Below the pieces are notes generated by a model. The model made no database searches. It saw only the letters and a program-made list of their open reading frames with translations, and was not told the origin of the DNA. DNA of 64,000 bases from NCBI RefSeq assembly GCF_022346925.1, contig NZ_JAKRNJ010000001.1, forward strand, positions 310,001 to 374,000, written 5' to 3'. Source of the stretch: Microvirga sp. ACRRW. GTDB taxonomy: Bacteria > Pseudomonadota > Alphaproteobacteria > Rhizobiales > Beijerinckiaceae. Of the stretch, positions 1 to 8,147 are shown piece after piece. The first letter of the stretch is position 1. Each line of letters starts with the position of its first letter. The position numbers were made by a program, and so were the translations under genes.

Positions 1-2
1 GC

Positions 3-239
3 GAAGATGCCTCCCGCCCCCTCGTCGAACGCGTCGAACGCTTCCTGCCAGATTACACGGACAAAGTGCGCGTCTTCGATACGGCGGAATTTACGCTTGA
101 AGGTATCTCCGACGAGGTCCGCGCCTTGATCTCACCCGTGATCCTTGCAACGATCTTCGAGCGAGTCAGTGCGCATCTGGAAGTGAAGCGCAACCATCCG
201 CTGACAACGCGCCGTTACTACAAGCGCGTGGCCTACTGA
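3..239 (+). CDS. Fructosamine-6-phosphate deglycase (FrlB-like SIS protein), C-terminal fragment
   Basis: Only the last 78 codons are present; the gene enters from the left edge in frame 3 and stops at TGA 237-239. The tail ends HPLTTRRYYKRVAY, which resembles the C-terminus of SIS-domain deglycases of the FrlB / glucosamine-fructose-6-phosphate aminotransferase-like family. These enzymes split phosphorylated Amadori compounds such as fructoselysine-6-phosphate into glucose-6-phosphate and the amine. The next gene, 36 bp downstream on the same strand, is a PfkB kinase of the FrlD type, which supports the assignment. The amine specificity cannot be told from this fragment. Confidence 0.7.
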   Translation, partial: EDASRPLVERVERFLPDYTDKVRVFDTAEFTLEGISDEVRALISPVILATIFERVSAHLEVKRNHPLTTRRYYKRVAY

Positions 240-275
240 CTTGAACCGGCCGACTACGCAGCAAGAGGAAGCGGG

Positions 276-1091
276 ATGAGTTTTGAGTTCGCGGCAGTAG
301 GCGACAACTGTATTGACCGGTTTATGCCCCCGATCAGCCTTTCGCTGATCGGGGGCAACGCCGTTAATGTCGCCGTGCAACTCAGCAGGCTTGGTCTCAA
401 GACAGGCTATTTCGGCGCAGTCGGCTCCGATGAAGATGGGCGCCGCATGCTGGCCTGCTTCGAGGAAAACGGCCTTTGCACGGATCACGTACAGATCCGG
501 CCAGGTGTGACGGCCTACACCAACATAGAAGTTGACGAGACGGGAGAACGAACGTTCGCCTTCGAAGAGTTCGGCGTGTGCCGGGGATATCGCCCGACCG
601 ATGCCGATATTCAGGTTCTCATGAAAATGCGCCACGTACATATCGGCTGGCTTGACGACGGAGGAGATCTTCGCCGGACCCTGCGGGCCGCTGGCGTCAG
701 CGTCTCGCAGGATATTTCCATCAACACGGATGCAAGACATCTCGGCATCGAAGGTCTCGACTGCGTGTTCGCCTCGGCCGGCGATAATAGGGATGAGGCG
801 CAGCAATTGCTTAGCTCCATCCTCGAGCGTGGCGCAAAACTTGCCGTCGTCACCTGCGGGTCTCGCGGCAGCATGGCCTCGGATGGCATCCAACTCAAAA
901 CCGCAGATATCCGTCCGGCGAATGTCGTGGACACGACAGGAGCTGGCGACAGCTTCATCGCAGGCTTTATCTCCGCCTATTCGCGGGGAGCTGCCCTTCA
1001 AACATGCTTGGAATCCGGACGTGATGCAGCTGCCGAGACCTGCCTTCACGTCGGCGGCTTTCCGCAACCCATGCTCCGTCTCGTCACATAG
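276..1091 (+). CDS. PfkB-family sugar kinase, FrlD-like (fructosamine kinase)
   Basis: A 271-residue ribokinase/PfkB-fold kinase. The N-terminus carries the substrate-site GDNCIDRF segment, followed by GGNAVNVAVQLSRLG (the first PfkB signature), and the C-terminal signature DTTGAGDSFIAGF near residues 218-230 holds the catalytic Asp and anion hole. Fructoselysine 6-kinases begin with a similar GDN segment, and the gene follows an FrlB-like deglycase. The likely role is phosphorylation of an imported fructosyl-amine before deglycation. The start at 276 has GAGGAA about 6 nt upstream. The exact substrate (fructoselysine, fructose-asparagine or an opine such as santhopine) is not determinable here. 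Confidence 0.8.
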   Translation: MSFEFAAVGDNCIDRFMPPISLSLIGGNAVNVAVQLSRLGLKTGYFGAVGSDEDGRRMLACFEENGLCTDHVQIRPGVTAYTNIEVDETGERTFAFEEFGVCRGYRPTDADIQVLMKMRHVHIGWLDDGGDLRRTLRAAGVSVSQDISINTDARHLGIEGLDCVFASAGDNRDEAQQLLSSILERGAKLAVVTCGSRGSMASDGIQLKTADIRPANVVDTTGAGDSFIAGFISAYSRGAALQTCLESGRDAAAETCLHVGGFPQPMLRLVT

Positions 1092-1246
1092 GCTTGCGTG
1101 ATATTCAGCAATCAAAGCACAGGCCCTAAAAGCATCCCGCACCATTGACCCAGAGCTCGGGCCCTTGTCACAAAACTGTCGCATAAACTTCATTTGGTGA
1201 CATAGGATCGGCCTGCTATTCCTCGCCGGGAGTGATGGGGGATCCA

Positions 1247-1594
1247 ATGGCAAAAACTGGAAAAGACGCTAATCAGAAAGGCTTGGCGCTTACAGCCAAG
1301 GCTCTGCAGCGCGGAGAAAAACTCGAACGAACTCTGTTAAAGCTCGTAGCGCATACCGGTCCCAATACAGCTGCCGAGGGTTTGCTGCAGGCTATCCAGG
1401 AAGGCCTCATTGCACTCCGCAATGGCATGAAGCCTTCAAAGGCAAAGCCCGAAGGCAAGAAGCAGGACTCTAAGACAAAGGCCGATATTAAGAAGGCCGC
1501 TAAGAGTACGAAGAAATCCGCCAAGCCAAAGGGTGCGGTTAAGAAGCCTACTTCGGGAGAGATCACCCCTCTCGTCGAAAACGCTTCAGAATGA
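1247..1594 (+). CDS. Small Lys/Ala-rich basic-tail protein
   Basis: About 115 residues with two parts. Residues 1-60 look like a helical domain (LALTAKALQRGEKLERTLLK, then AAEGLLQAIQEGLIALRNG). The rest is a Lys/Ala/Ser/Pro-rich tail with repeated KK, KAAK and KSAK runs like histone H1 or AlgP tails. I do not recognise the helical part. The tail suggests nucleic-acid binding or compaction, which is inference. The start is uncertain: GTG 1232, ATG 1235 and ATG 1247 are in frame; 1247 has GGGGGA four bases upstream. No partner gene is adjacent. Confidence 0.6.
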   Translation: MAKTGKDANQKGLALTAKALQRGEKLERTLLKLVAHTGPNTAAEGLLQAIQEGLIALRNGMKPSKAKPEGKKQDSKTKADIKKAAKSTKKSAKPKGAVKKPTSGEITPLVENASE

Positions 1595-1659
1595 CAAACC
1601 TTTAAGCAGGGCCGGACGCGCTGCTCCAACACATCAATAGAGCCTGCCAGGTAGATTTG

Positions 1660-1761
1660 AGTAGCCAGAAACTAACAGACTACGTCAAGGATCGCAGAGT
1701 CTTCGGAAAACCCGTTCTGGAATTTCAGGATCCGGACTTCACCCTTGCCGAGAGAAAATGA
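1660..1761 (+). pseudogene. Acyl-CoA dehydrogenase remnant
   Basis: A 33-codon open stretch without a start codon reads LTDYVKDRRVFGKPVLEFQ and on to FTLAERK before TGA. This matches the family segment of acyl-CoA dehydrogenases in which an Arg-x-FGKP motif is followed by a short helix. The rest of the roughly 380-residue enzyme is missing on both sides. It is a decayed fragment from deletion or recombination. The intact acyl-CoA dehydrogenase at 23424-24590 is on the other strand and has the diverged equivalent RTAFGRPIGDFQ, so this is not a simple recent copy. Confidence 0.6.
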
Positions 1762-1848
1762 AATCATGAAAATGCTGATCGCGCGTTCTCTTTGATAAGC
1801 TGGCCGGATCAAGAGCTGATCCTGAGGAGATACGCGTGAGTTCCCGGT

Positions 1849-2862
1849 CTAGAGCCACTGCTTTTGACGGAAGCGCCAATAGAGCCATCCGCACACCAGG
1901 GCGATGACCACCAGAACCAAAGGGTAACCGTATCGAGAATGCAGTTCAGGCATGATGTCGAAGTTCATGCCGTAGATTCCGGCTACTGCCGTCGGCACCG
2001 CCAGAATCGCCGCCCAGGCCGCGAGCTTGCGAGTGATCTCCGTCTGCTGTGACTGCCCTCTCATGAGATTGGCCTCGAACGCGAATGCCAGCACTTCGCG
2101 CAAGGACTCGATCTCTTCCTGCACTCGGCGGATGTGGTCGGAGACATCTCGGAACAGCGGATGCATGGTACCGTCGATTCCCGGAAGCCCAGGCTGTTCG
2201 AGGCGACGGCAGACCTCAACCAAGGGCACCGCTGCATTGCGCAGGCGCACAAGATCCCTGCGGAGCTGATAAATCCGCGTCATCTGATCCTCAGAGGGGT
2301 TCGCTCCCAAAATGCCGTCCTCGATCTCCTCCACTTCCGCTTGGATCGTTTCGATCACAGGCATGTAATTGTCGACGATGAAGTCCAGGATCGCATAAAG
2401 AATGAAATCCTCACCTTCCGATAACGCCTTGGGAGCGGCCTCGCAGCGTTCTCTGACTGGCGTGTAGGTGATCGAAGGCCCGTGCCGGACGGAAACCACA
2501 TAACCGCGTCCGACGAACAGATGAGTCTCACCGAAGACGATGCGCCCCTCGAGCATCTGGGCGGTTCGTGCCACGATGAACAACGCCTCGCGATATTGCT
2601 CCAGCTTGGGCCGCTGATGAGCCTTGAGAGCATCCTCGATGGCAAGCTCATGCAGATCGAACTCTCTCTGAACCTTTCTCAGAAGATCAAGGTCTGGCTC
2701 GTGCAGGCCGATCCAGACGACATGTCCCGGCTTGCGCGACCATTCTCCGGCCCCTTCGATGGCGATGTCAGCCACCCGCCGACCAGCCGCATAGGCGACC
2801 GAAGCCACAATGCCAGGGCGGTTCGCAGGTGAGACTGGAATGGCTCTGAGTGCCTTAGCCAT
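1849..2862 (-). CDS. corA: CorA-family magnesium/cobalt channel
   Basis: 337 residues. It has the family plan of a long cytoplasmic alpha/beta and helical N-terminal domain followed by two C-terminal transmembrane helices. The first helix ends with the signature YGMNF and a short periplasmic loop (DIMPELHSRYGYP) leads to the last helix and a basic tail WRFRQKQWL. CorA proteins form homopentameric inner-membrane channels for Mg2+ (also Co2+ or Ni2+) gated by metal binding in the cytoplasmic domain. The ATG at 2862 gives a full-length protein. The gene stands alone, 70 bp from the convergently unrelated oxidase operon. Confidence 0.92.
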   Translation of the reverse strand: MAKALRAIPVSPANRPGIVASVAYAAGRRVADIAIEGAGEWSRKPGHVVWIGLHEPDLDLLRKVQREFDLHELAIEDALKAHQRPKLEQYREALFIVARTAQMLEGRIVFGETHLFVGRGYVVSVRHGPSITYTPVRERCEAAPKALSEGEDFILYAILDFIVDNYMPVIETIQAEVEEIEDGILGANPSEDQMTRIYQLRRDLVRLRNAAVPLVEVCRRLEQPGLPGIDGTMHPLFRDVSDHIRRVQEEIESLREVLAFAFEANLMRGQSQQTEITRKLAAWAAILAVPTAVAGIYGMNFDIMPELHSRYGYPLVLVVIALVCGWLYWRFRQKQWL

Positions 2863-2932
2863 AATGCATCAACGCTTGGCAAGGGTTTAAAGTGCCAAAG
2901 CAAAGCAGCAATCAGGAGAGCCGCCGCAGTTC

Positions 2933-4165
2933 CTAGAAGCGGCTTGTCCGATAAGGATATGGATCGATTATCGGCTTCCTGCCCGCAATCAGGTCGGAAA
3001 CCAGCAGGCCCGTTGTCGATCCGCCGATCAGCCCCGTCTGGCCATGACCGAAAGCAAGCATGACGTTTTCGTGTCGTGGCGAAGGACCGATGACCGGCAG
3101 GGAGTCCGGCGTTGCCGGGCGGTGCCCCATCCAAATAGAAACCGGCTCGCCAGTGGCACCGGGGAAGTAGCGCTTCGCAATTCTTCCGAGGGCAGCGGCC
3201 CGCCGCTCGTTCATCGGCGCGTCGAGACCGGCGATCTCCGCCGTTCCCGCGACCCGGAGGCCATTCTCCATCGGCGTCATCATGATCTTCGTGGCCAGCG
3301 GATAGAGCGGCCGCTTTGGCGCTGTCTCCGGCATGGGCAACATCACGTGGTAGCCGCGCAGGCTTTCGAGGGGAATCTTGAGACCGAGCCGCCCGGCCAG
3401 ACGTTGAGACCATGCCCCGGCTGCGATCACCACCCTATCGCACGGCATGCGCCCCACATCCGTGATGACGGCGCGAACCTGTCCGGCATCCTGCTCGAAA
3501 TCCTTGACCGATGCGCGAACGAAGCGTCCGCCGTTTCGCACAATGCTCTCGGCAATGGTCGTCACGAGACGATGCGGATTGCTGCAATGACCGGAATCGG
3601 GAAGGTAGACCGCCCTTGCAAACCGAGGCCCCAATGACGGCTCCAGTTGGCGGATCTCGTCGGAATTCAGAATTTCCGAGCGGACGCCCAGCGCAGCCCT
3701 GATCTCTCGACCGAGTGCATCCTTGGCGAAGGCCGCATCGCTTTCATAGAGATAGAGTTGACCGGAGACGTGAAGCAGGCTTTTGGCATCGACTCCCAGA
3801 AGCGTCCGGTAGTGCTCGAAGCTGTCGGCATGGAGAAAGCGAAGCGCTTTTGAGATTCCGCTGATGCGCGGTCTTGAGCCCGCCGCGATAAATCTGGCGA
3901 GCCACGGCAGAGCGCGGGGCAGATAACGCCAGTCGATCCATAGCGGACTGTCGGGATCAGTGATCCATGATGCGGCCTGCCGCACAATGCCCGGCGTGGA
4001 TATCGGCATCACCGATCCGGGACCGATGCTTCCGGCATTGCCGAAGGAACACGCCTCCCCCGGCGGCAAGGGATCGTAAATCGTCACCTTGTGTCCGTCC
4101 CGCTGAAGGAAGGCCGCACATGAAACACCGATGATGCCTGCTCCGACGATGGCGATGTTGGCCAT
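2933..4165 (-). CDS. FAD-dependent D-amino-acid dehydrogenase-like oxidase (DadA family)
   Basis: 410 residues of the DAO superfamily. The N-terminal IAIVGAGIIGVSCAAFLQRDG is the FAD-binding GxGxxG Rossmann motif, GEACSFGNAGSIGPGSVMP is typical of DadA, and the C-terminal GHGQTGLIGGSTTG closes the FAD site. DadA enzymes deaminate D-amino acids or dehydrogenate D-hydroxyproline and feed electrons to the membrane. It is the last gene of a minus-strand run with the OCD-family gene (11 bp gap) and the three oxidase subunits. In that setting an imino-acid or amino-acid substrate is likely, and its product could be reduced by the OCD protein. The substrate is unproven. Confidence 0.82.
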   Translation of the reverse strand: MANIAIVGAGIIGVSCAAFLQRDGHKVTIYDPLPPGEACSFGNAGSIGPGSVMPISTPGIVRQAASWITDPDSPLWIDWRYLPRALPWLARFIAAGSRPRISGISKALRFLHADSFEHYRTLLGVDAKSLLHVSGQLYLYESDAAFAKDALGREIRAALGVRSEILNSDEIRQLEPSLGPRFARAVYLPDSGHCSNPHRLVTTIAESIVRNGGRFVRASVKDFEQDAGQVRAVITDVGRMPCDRVVIAAGAWSQRLAGRLGLKIPLESLRGYHVMLPMPETAPKRPLYPLATKIMMTPMENGLRVAGTAEIAGLDAPMNERRAAALGRIAKRYFPGATGEPVSIWMGHRPATPDSLPVIGPSPRHENVMLAFGHGQTGLIGGSTTGLLVSDLIAGRKPIIDPYPYRTSRF

Positions 4166-4176
4166 GTTCCGTTTCC

Positions 4177-5142
4177 TCAGAGTGGAAGATGCAATCCGCG
4201 ACCGGCTCGTTTGGCCTCCGCAATAACCTCGGCAGCAATGGCGAGATCGCCGAGCGCGAAGCCGGGGAAAAGAAACATGGTGCGTTGCGCCTCATCCGTC
4301 CGTCCAGCAGAAGTTCCGGCGACGAGGGATGCCAAATCCGCATCGAAAGGCCCCGGATAGCGGAGCTTGGCACGGTTCGCCGGATCGGCTGCCTGAGCAT
4401 GATCGTCGGTCGCTAGGATATCAAGAGCGCGCAGCCCCTCGCCGTGCCACGGACGCCCGAGATCGACTGCCGCGACGAAGCATCCGGGTTTCAGAAGCGC
4501 CGCATCAAGGAAGGGCTCAAGACCGGGTTGTGCCGGAACCGTCGAGACGACCACATCGCAGGCGAGTGCTTCATCCGGCGCATTCGAGACTTCGGCATCG
4601 AGGCCGCTTTCCCTGGCATATGCCGCAAACTTTTCTGCCGATGAGCGGCCGCGTGAGCTGCAGACAACTTTGCGCAATCCAGGCAGCGCATCACGAAGAT
4701 TGTCGAGATGTCCATAGGCTTGCGCACCGCATCCGATGAAGCCGATGGTGAAACTGTCGGGACGCGCAAGATAGGAAGCAGCGAGAGCGGACATGGCAGC
4801 CGTTCGCAGCACCGTAATGCTCGTCCCGTCGAGAACAGCCACCGGCACTCCGGTCTTGTAATCGTTGACCACGATCAGCCCATTGACATTCGGCAGCCCG
4901 CGTTCGCTGTTGTCCGCAGCAACCCCGACCCATTTCGTCGTCGCGTAAGGAGGGTCGGGCATAGCGGCGCAGAGGGACTGGAAAAAGTGTCCGGGGCCAA
5001 TCGCTACGGTAAGCTTCGGCTGAACATGGGTTTTGCCCTCGGCATGCAGGCGAAACGCATGCGCAAGCGCCTCTCGCGCAGCCTGGGGCTTTATGTCGAG
5101 TGCAGCAATGTCTTCGCTCGAAAGATAGAGCAGCTTGCTCAT
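4177..5142 (-). CDS. Ornithine cyclodeaminase / mu-crystallin family protein
   Basis: About 321 residues. It has the OCD-family N-terminus (LLYLSSEDIAALDIKPQAAREAL), the conserved KWVGV segment, and the NAD(P)-binding motif FIGCGAQAYGHL. Members include ornithine cyclodeaminase, alanine dehydrogenase and delta-1-pyrroline-2-carboxylate reductases. Next to DadA-like and HcnABC-like oxidases, a cyclic imino-acid reductase role is plausible. ATG 5142 is preferred because MSKLLYLS aligns with the family start and GGGGTGAGGG lies just before it. A GTG at 5151 overlaps the upstream stop as GTGA and would add three residues. Confidence 0.85.
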   Translation of the reverse strand: MSKLLYLSSEDIAALDIKPQAAREALAHAFRLHAEGKTHVQPKLTVAIGPGHFFQSLCAAMPDPPYATTKWVGVAADNSERGLPNVNGLIVVNDYKTGVPVAVLDGTSITVLRTAAMSALAASYLARPDSFTIGFIGCGAQAYGHLDNLRDALPGLRKVVCSSRGRSSAEKFAAYARESGLDAEVSNAPDEALACDVVVSTVPAQPGLEPFLDAALLKPGCFVAAVDLGRPWHGEGLRALDILATDDHAQAADPANRAKLRYPGPFDADLASLVAGTSAGRTDEAQRTMFLFPGFALGDLAIAAEVIAEAKRAGRGLHLPL

Positions 5143-5147
5143 TGCCC

Positions 5148-6329
5148 TCACCCCGCTCGGCTGTTGGACGATGCCGGCATATCGAACTCACGCGCCAGCT
5201 TGTCTGAGACCTGAACCGCATTCTTGAAACGATTGATGGAGAAGATACCGATCGGCGTATCGGTTCTGCCATCGACGATAAGATCGGCAAGGACCGCAGC
5301 AACTCCTGGCCCGACCTGGAAGCCATGTCCGCAGAATCCGAAGGCGTGATAAAGGCCGGGCGCCACTTCGCTCTCTCCGATGACTGGAAGCATGTCGGGC
5401 AGATAACCCTCAATGCCCGACCAAACACGGATGACCTGCGCCGATTTCAGAAACGGCGCGATCTTCATGAGACTGCGCATGCCGTTCAAGGTCTTGACCG
5501 GCGGTACGGGCGCACGGTTGAGCACATGATCGGCAGCAGTGCGCGGATAGCCTGCGAAAATCACGTTGCCGCGCGGAATTTGCCGGAAGATGGCGGAGCC
5601 ATCCACGGCCTGGATGGAGGGCGTAACGCGATAAGGAAGAGGCTCGGTCACGAATTGCGGAGGCCCGGCTGCGAACATGGGTGCCGTCTCGCCGAAGGTT
5701 TCCGCAATCTCCAGGGCCCAGGCACCAGCGGAGTTCACCACCGCGTCACATTCTAGCACGCGCCCGATCTCGGTCTTCACGGCAAAGCCGGAGCCGTTTC
5801 GGCTCACTTCCGTCACGCGCGTATTTTCGATGACCTCCACGCCGAGCCGCTGTGCGGCTCTGGCGACGGCCACCGACACGAGACGAGGATTAGCCGTGGC
5901 ATCTCGCGCCGAATAGGTTGCAGCCTGCGGCGTTTCTCCCAGCCATGGCCAGCGGCGGTGAAGCTCGTCACGACCGACACGCTCGATCACGAGCCCATGG
6001 CTCTCAGCGACGCGGGCGTGCTGCTCCAGCTTCTCCTGCTCCGCATCATTCACCGCGATGTAGAGATGGCCTGTCTTCTCGAATTCGCATCTGTCGCCGA
6101 TGAGCTCTTCGATCTCCTCCCAGATCGCCTGCGATCTGAGCGACAACGGATATTGCCCCGGATGGCGGCCTTGCAGGCGCAGGTTTCCGAAATTCGTCCC
6201 GCTCGATTGTGCACCGACGACGCCTTTCTCAATCAGCGTCACCTTCAATCCGCGCTTGATGAGAAAAAGAGCTGTCCAGGTTCCGATGAGTCCGCCGCCG
6301 ACAACAACAACGCGCGTTTTCGTCGTCAT
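5148..6329 (-). CDS. FAD oxidoreductase, HcnC-like subunit of three-component amino-acid/opine oxidase
   Basis: 393 residues, DAO superfamily. TRVVVVGGGLIGTWTALFL at the N-terminus is the FAD Rossmann motif, GAQSSGTNFGNLRLQGRHPG follows, and GLYHAFGFCGHGFQVGPGVA is the C-terminal FAD motif. It starts at ATG 6329, overlapping the stop of the upstream gene as ATGA; in-frame sequence upstream of 6329 is just that gene read in another frame. HcnC, OoxB and the beta subunit of D-hydroxyproline dehydrogenase have this size and partner with the two proteins encoded just upstream. The complex would oxidise an amine at this subunit and pass electrons through the others to quinone. Confidence 0.85.
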   Translation of the reverse strand: MTTKTRVVVVGGGLIGTWTALFLIKRGLKVTLIEKGVVGAQSSGTNFGNLRLQGRHPGQYPLSLRSQAIWEEIEELIGDRCEFEKTGHLYIAVNDAEQEKLEQHARVAESHGLVIERVGRDELHRRWPWLGETPQAATYSARDATANPRLVSVAVARAAQRLGVEVIENTRVTEVSRNGSGFAVKTEIGRVLECDAVVNSAGAWALEIAETFGETAPMFAAGPPQFVTEPLPYRVTPSIQAVDGSAIFRQIPRGNVIFAGYPRTAADHVLNRAPVPPVKTLNGMRSLMKIAPFLKSAQVIRVWSGIEGYLPDMLPVIGESEVAPGLYHAFGFCGHGFQVGPGVAAVLADLIVDGRTDTPIGIFSINRFKNAVQVSDKLAREFDMPASSNSRAG

Positions 6330-7693
6330 GGCTCCAACTCCGCCGCTGCATGAAGAGGAATGGGCTTCACCGGCGCCTGCACGCGCAAGCGTCCTGCTTG
6401 AGCAATCGGTGCATTGCACGTTCCCGCTACGATTTCCTGCAAGGCCGGTCCGCAGAAGCGCCCTTGGCATCGGCCCATGCCGCAGCGAGTGACAGCCTTG
6501 ACGCGATTGACCTCTCGCGGCCCCAACGGCGCGCGAACGGCGGCTCGGATTTCTCCGACCGTCACCGCTTCGCATCGACAGACGATGGTTTCATCGGAAA
6601 GCGCGGCCGCCTGCTCAACCGGCCATGCGAAAGCTTTGGCGAGTCCGCGTTGGAATCTCCGCAGACGCTCGATCTCTTTGCGCAGTGGCGCAAGCGCGCT
6701 CTCCGGCTGCGGCCGGCCCGTATCTGCGAGCAGTGCGTAAGCGGCGAGCGCGCCGCTCGCCTCTGCGGCATCCGCTCCGCCGATGGCGGCCCCGTCGCCT
6801 GCCAGATAAAGGTCGGCTCCGGCGCGCCCATCTGCGTCCGTCTCCGGCAACCAGAGCCGGAAGTCCGGATCGAACTGAAAACGCGCTCCGGCCAGCTCGG
6901 CCAATTGCGTCTCCGGCTTGAGTCCATAGCCATAAGCGACGGCATCGCAGGCGATAAACCTCTCACGCCCTCGCCTATCCTTGATCCGCACGCCCTCGAC
7001 ATGATCCGTTCCATCGATCCCGAGCGGTGCCGCGCCGTCGATGATGGGGATACCAGCCATATGAAGCGCTGTGCGATACAGCATTCCCCGCGCCAGCGTT
7101 CGCGGACTGGCAGCGAGATCGCGGATAGCGGCGCGTTTTGCGGAGAGCGGAGTCGTATCGACCACCGCCGCAACCGATGCTCCGGACTTGTGATATTGCA
7201 GTGCTGCCAGAAACAGCAGCGGCGAGCTGCCGAGAAAGACGACGCGATTGCCGATCAGGCAGCCCTGATCCTTGAGGATCACCTGCGCGCCGCCCAGGGT
7301 GAAGACGCCTGGCAGCGTCCATCCCGGCAGAGGCATGATCCGATCCGTGGCGCCGGTTGCGAGGATCAGCGCGTCATACGGGATCGTCCCCGCCACGCCA
7401 TCGCATAGCGTGTGCAGAACCTTCTCATGAGTGCCCCAGACCAGTGTGCCGGGCCGATAATCAATCCGCTCCTGGAGAGACGCGAACAACGTATGCAGGC
7501 GCTGGTACTTGCCCGCTTCCGAACCCATGAGAGCTTTGATGTCCAATGCGAGGCTCTTGGCCGGCGCGCGATAGCCCTGCCCTCCCGCCTGCTTCGTCTC
7601 GTTCACGAGAATGGGCTTCAGGCCCGCCTCGACCAGAATGGAGGCTGCGCGAATACCGGCTGGGCCGCCGCCGACGATCACCACATTATGCAT
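6326..7693 (-). CDS. NAD(P)/FAD-dependent oxidoreductase with BFD-like [2Fe-2S] domain (HcnB-like subunit)
   Basis: 455 residues. NVVIVGGGPAGIRAASILVEA is the first FAD motif and ALILATGATDR a second family marker. Near residues 365-425 it has a BFD-like cluster with cysteines in CRCEAV and CGMGRCQGRFCG. This architecture is shared by HcnB, the opine oxidase OoxA and the alpha subunit of D-hydroxyproline dehydrogenase. The start is ATG 7693, beginning MHNVVIV, eight bases inside the end of the preceding [2Fe-2S] gene. The gene order gamma-alpha-beta is the usual one for these oxidases. The substrate is not readable from sequence. Confidence 0.87.
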   Translation of the reverse strand: MHNVVIVGGGPAGIRAASILVEAGLKPILVNETKQAGGQGYRAPAKSLALDIKALMGSEAGKYQRLHTLFASLQERIDYRPGTLVWGTHEKVLHTLCDGVAGTIPYDALILATGATDRIMPLPGWTLPGVFTLGGAQVILKDQGCLIGNRVVFLGSSPLLFLAALQYHKSGASVAAVVDTTPLSAKRAAIRDLAASPRTLARGMLYRTALHMAGIPIIDGAAPLGIDGTDHVEGVRIKDRRGRERFIACDAVAYGYGLKPETQLAELAGARFQFDPDFRLWLPETDADGRAGADLYLAGDGAAIGGADAAEASGALAAYALLADTGRPQPESALAPLRKEIERLRRFQRGLAKAFAWPVEQAAALSDETIVCRCEAVTVGEIRAAVRAPLGPREVNRVKAVTRCGMGRCQGRFCGPALQEIVAGTCNAPIAQAGRLRVQAPVKPIPLHAAAELEP

Positions 7694-8015
7694 CGGCTTG
7701 AGCCTTCCGGAGATCGGTCCATACGGCCATGCCATCGGCAGCTAGAGTTGTGCAGGCTCGTACCCGCTCGCCGCCTACGAGAGAAACCCAGCAATCCTGA
7801 CAGGCCCCCATGAGGCAGAAGCCGGCTCGGGGCGCGCCGCCGAATTCGAGATGGCGGACGACTTTCCCGTTCAGCAGCAGCACCGCGAGCAGACTATCGC
7901 CCTCTACGGCCTCTACCTCATCACCATCGACCGTAAGGCGCAAAGCTGCGCCATGACGGGAAGCAACCCTTACGAGTTGTCCTTTGCGAACCCTTTGCTC
8001 TGACTTGTCCGGCAT
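7686..8015 (-). CDS. (2Fe-2S)-binding protein, HcnA-like small subunit
   Basis: 109 residues of the ferredoxin-like fold found as the small subunit of HcnABC-type oxidases. Cysteines appear in FCLMGACQDCWV (residues about 68-77) and in RVRACTTL, giving a cluster-binding pattern, with the N-terminal beta-grasp part (LRLTVDGDEVEAVEGDSLLAVLL). It is the first gene of the minus-strand operon running to 2933. It starts at ATG 8015, 16 bases from a palindrome that matches a second one upstream of the plus-strand operon, so it is probably the regulated promoter-proximal gene. Confidence 0.85.
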   Translation of the reverse strand: MPDKSEQRVRKGQLVRVASRHGAALRLTVDGDEVEAVEGDSLLAVLLLNGKVVRHLEFGGAPRAGFCLMGACQDCWVSLVGGERVRACTTLAADGMAVWTDLRKAQADA

Positions 8016-8030
8016 TTATGATCACCACGC

Positions 8031-8051
8031 AGTTATCGCCATGCAATAACT
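8031..8051. promoter_or_regulatory. Candidate IclR operator 1 (before the three-subunit oxidase operon)
   Basis: A 21-bp imperfect palindrome with arms AGTTATxGC and GCxATAACT. Read on the minus strand, its core TATTGCATGGCGATAA (8048 to 8033) matches 14 of 16 bases of TATTGCATTGCAATAA at 9051-9066. It is 16 bases upstream of the first operon gene. The adjacent IclR-family gene is the obvious candidate regulator. Confidence 0.65.
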
Positions 8052-8147
8052 TTTGTGGAATGGTAGGGTCGTCAGAAAAGGGCTGTCAAGAAAAACGCGC
8101 CTAAACCATAAGCAATGCGACTTAAAGATTAGCCAGCAGAGATCATC

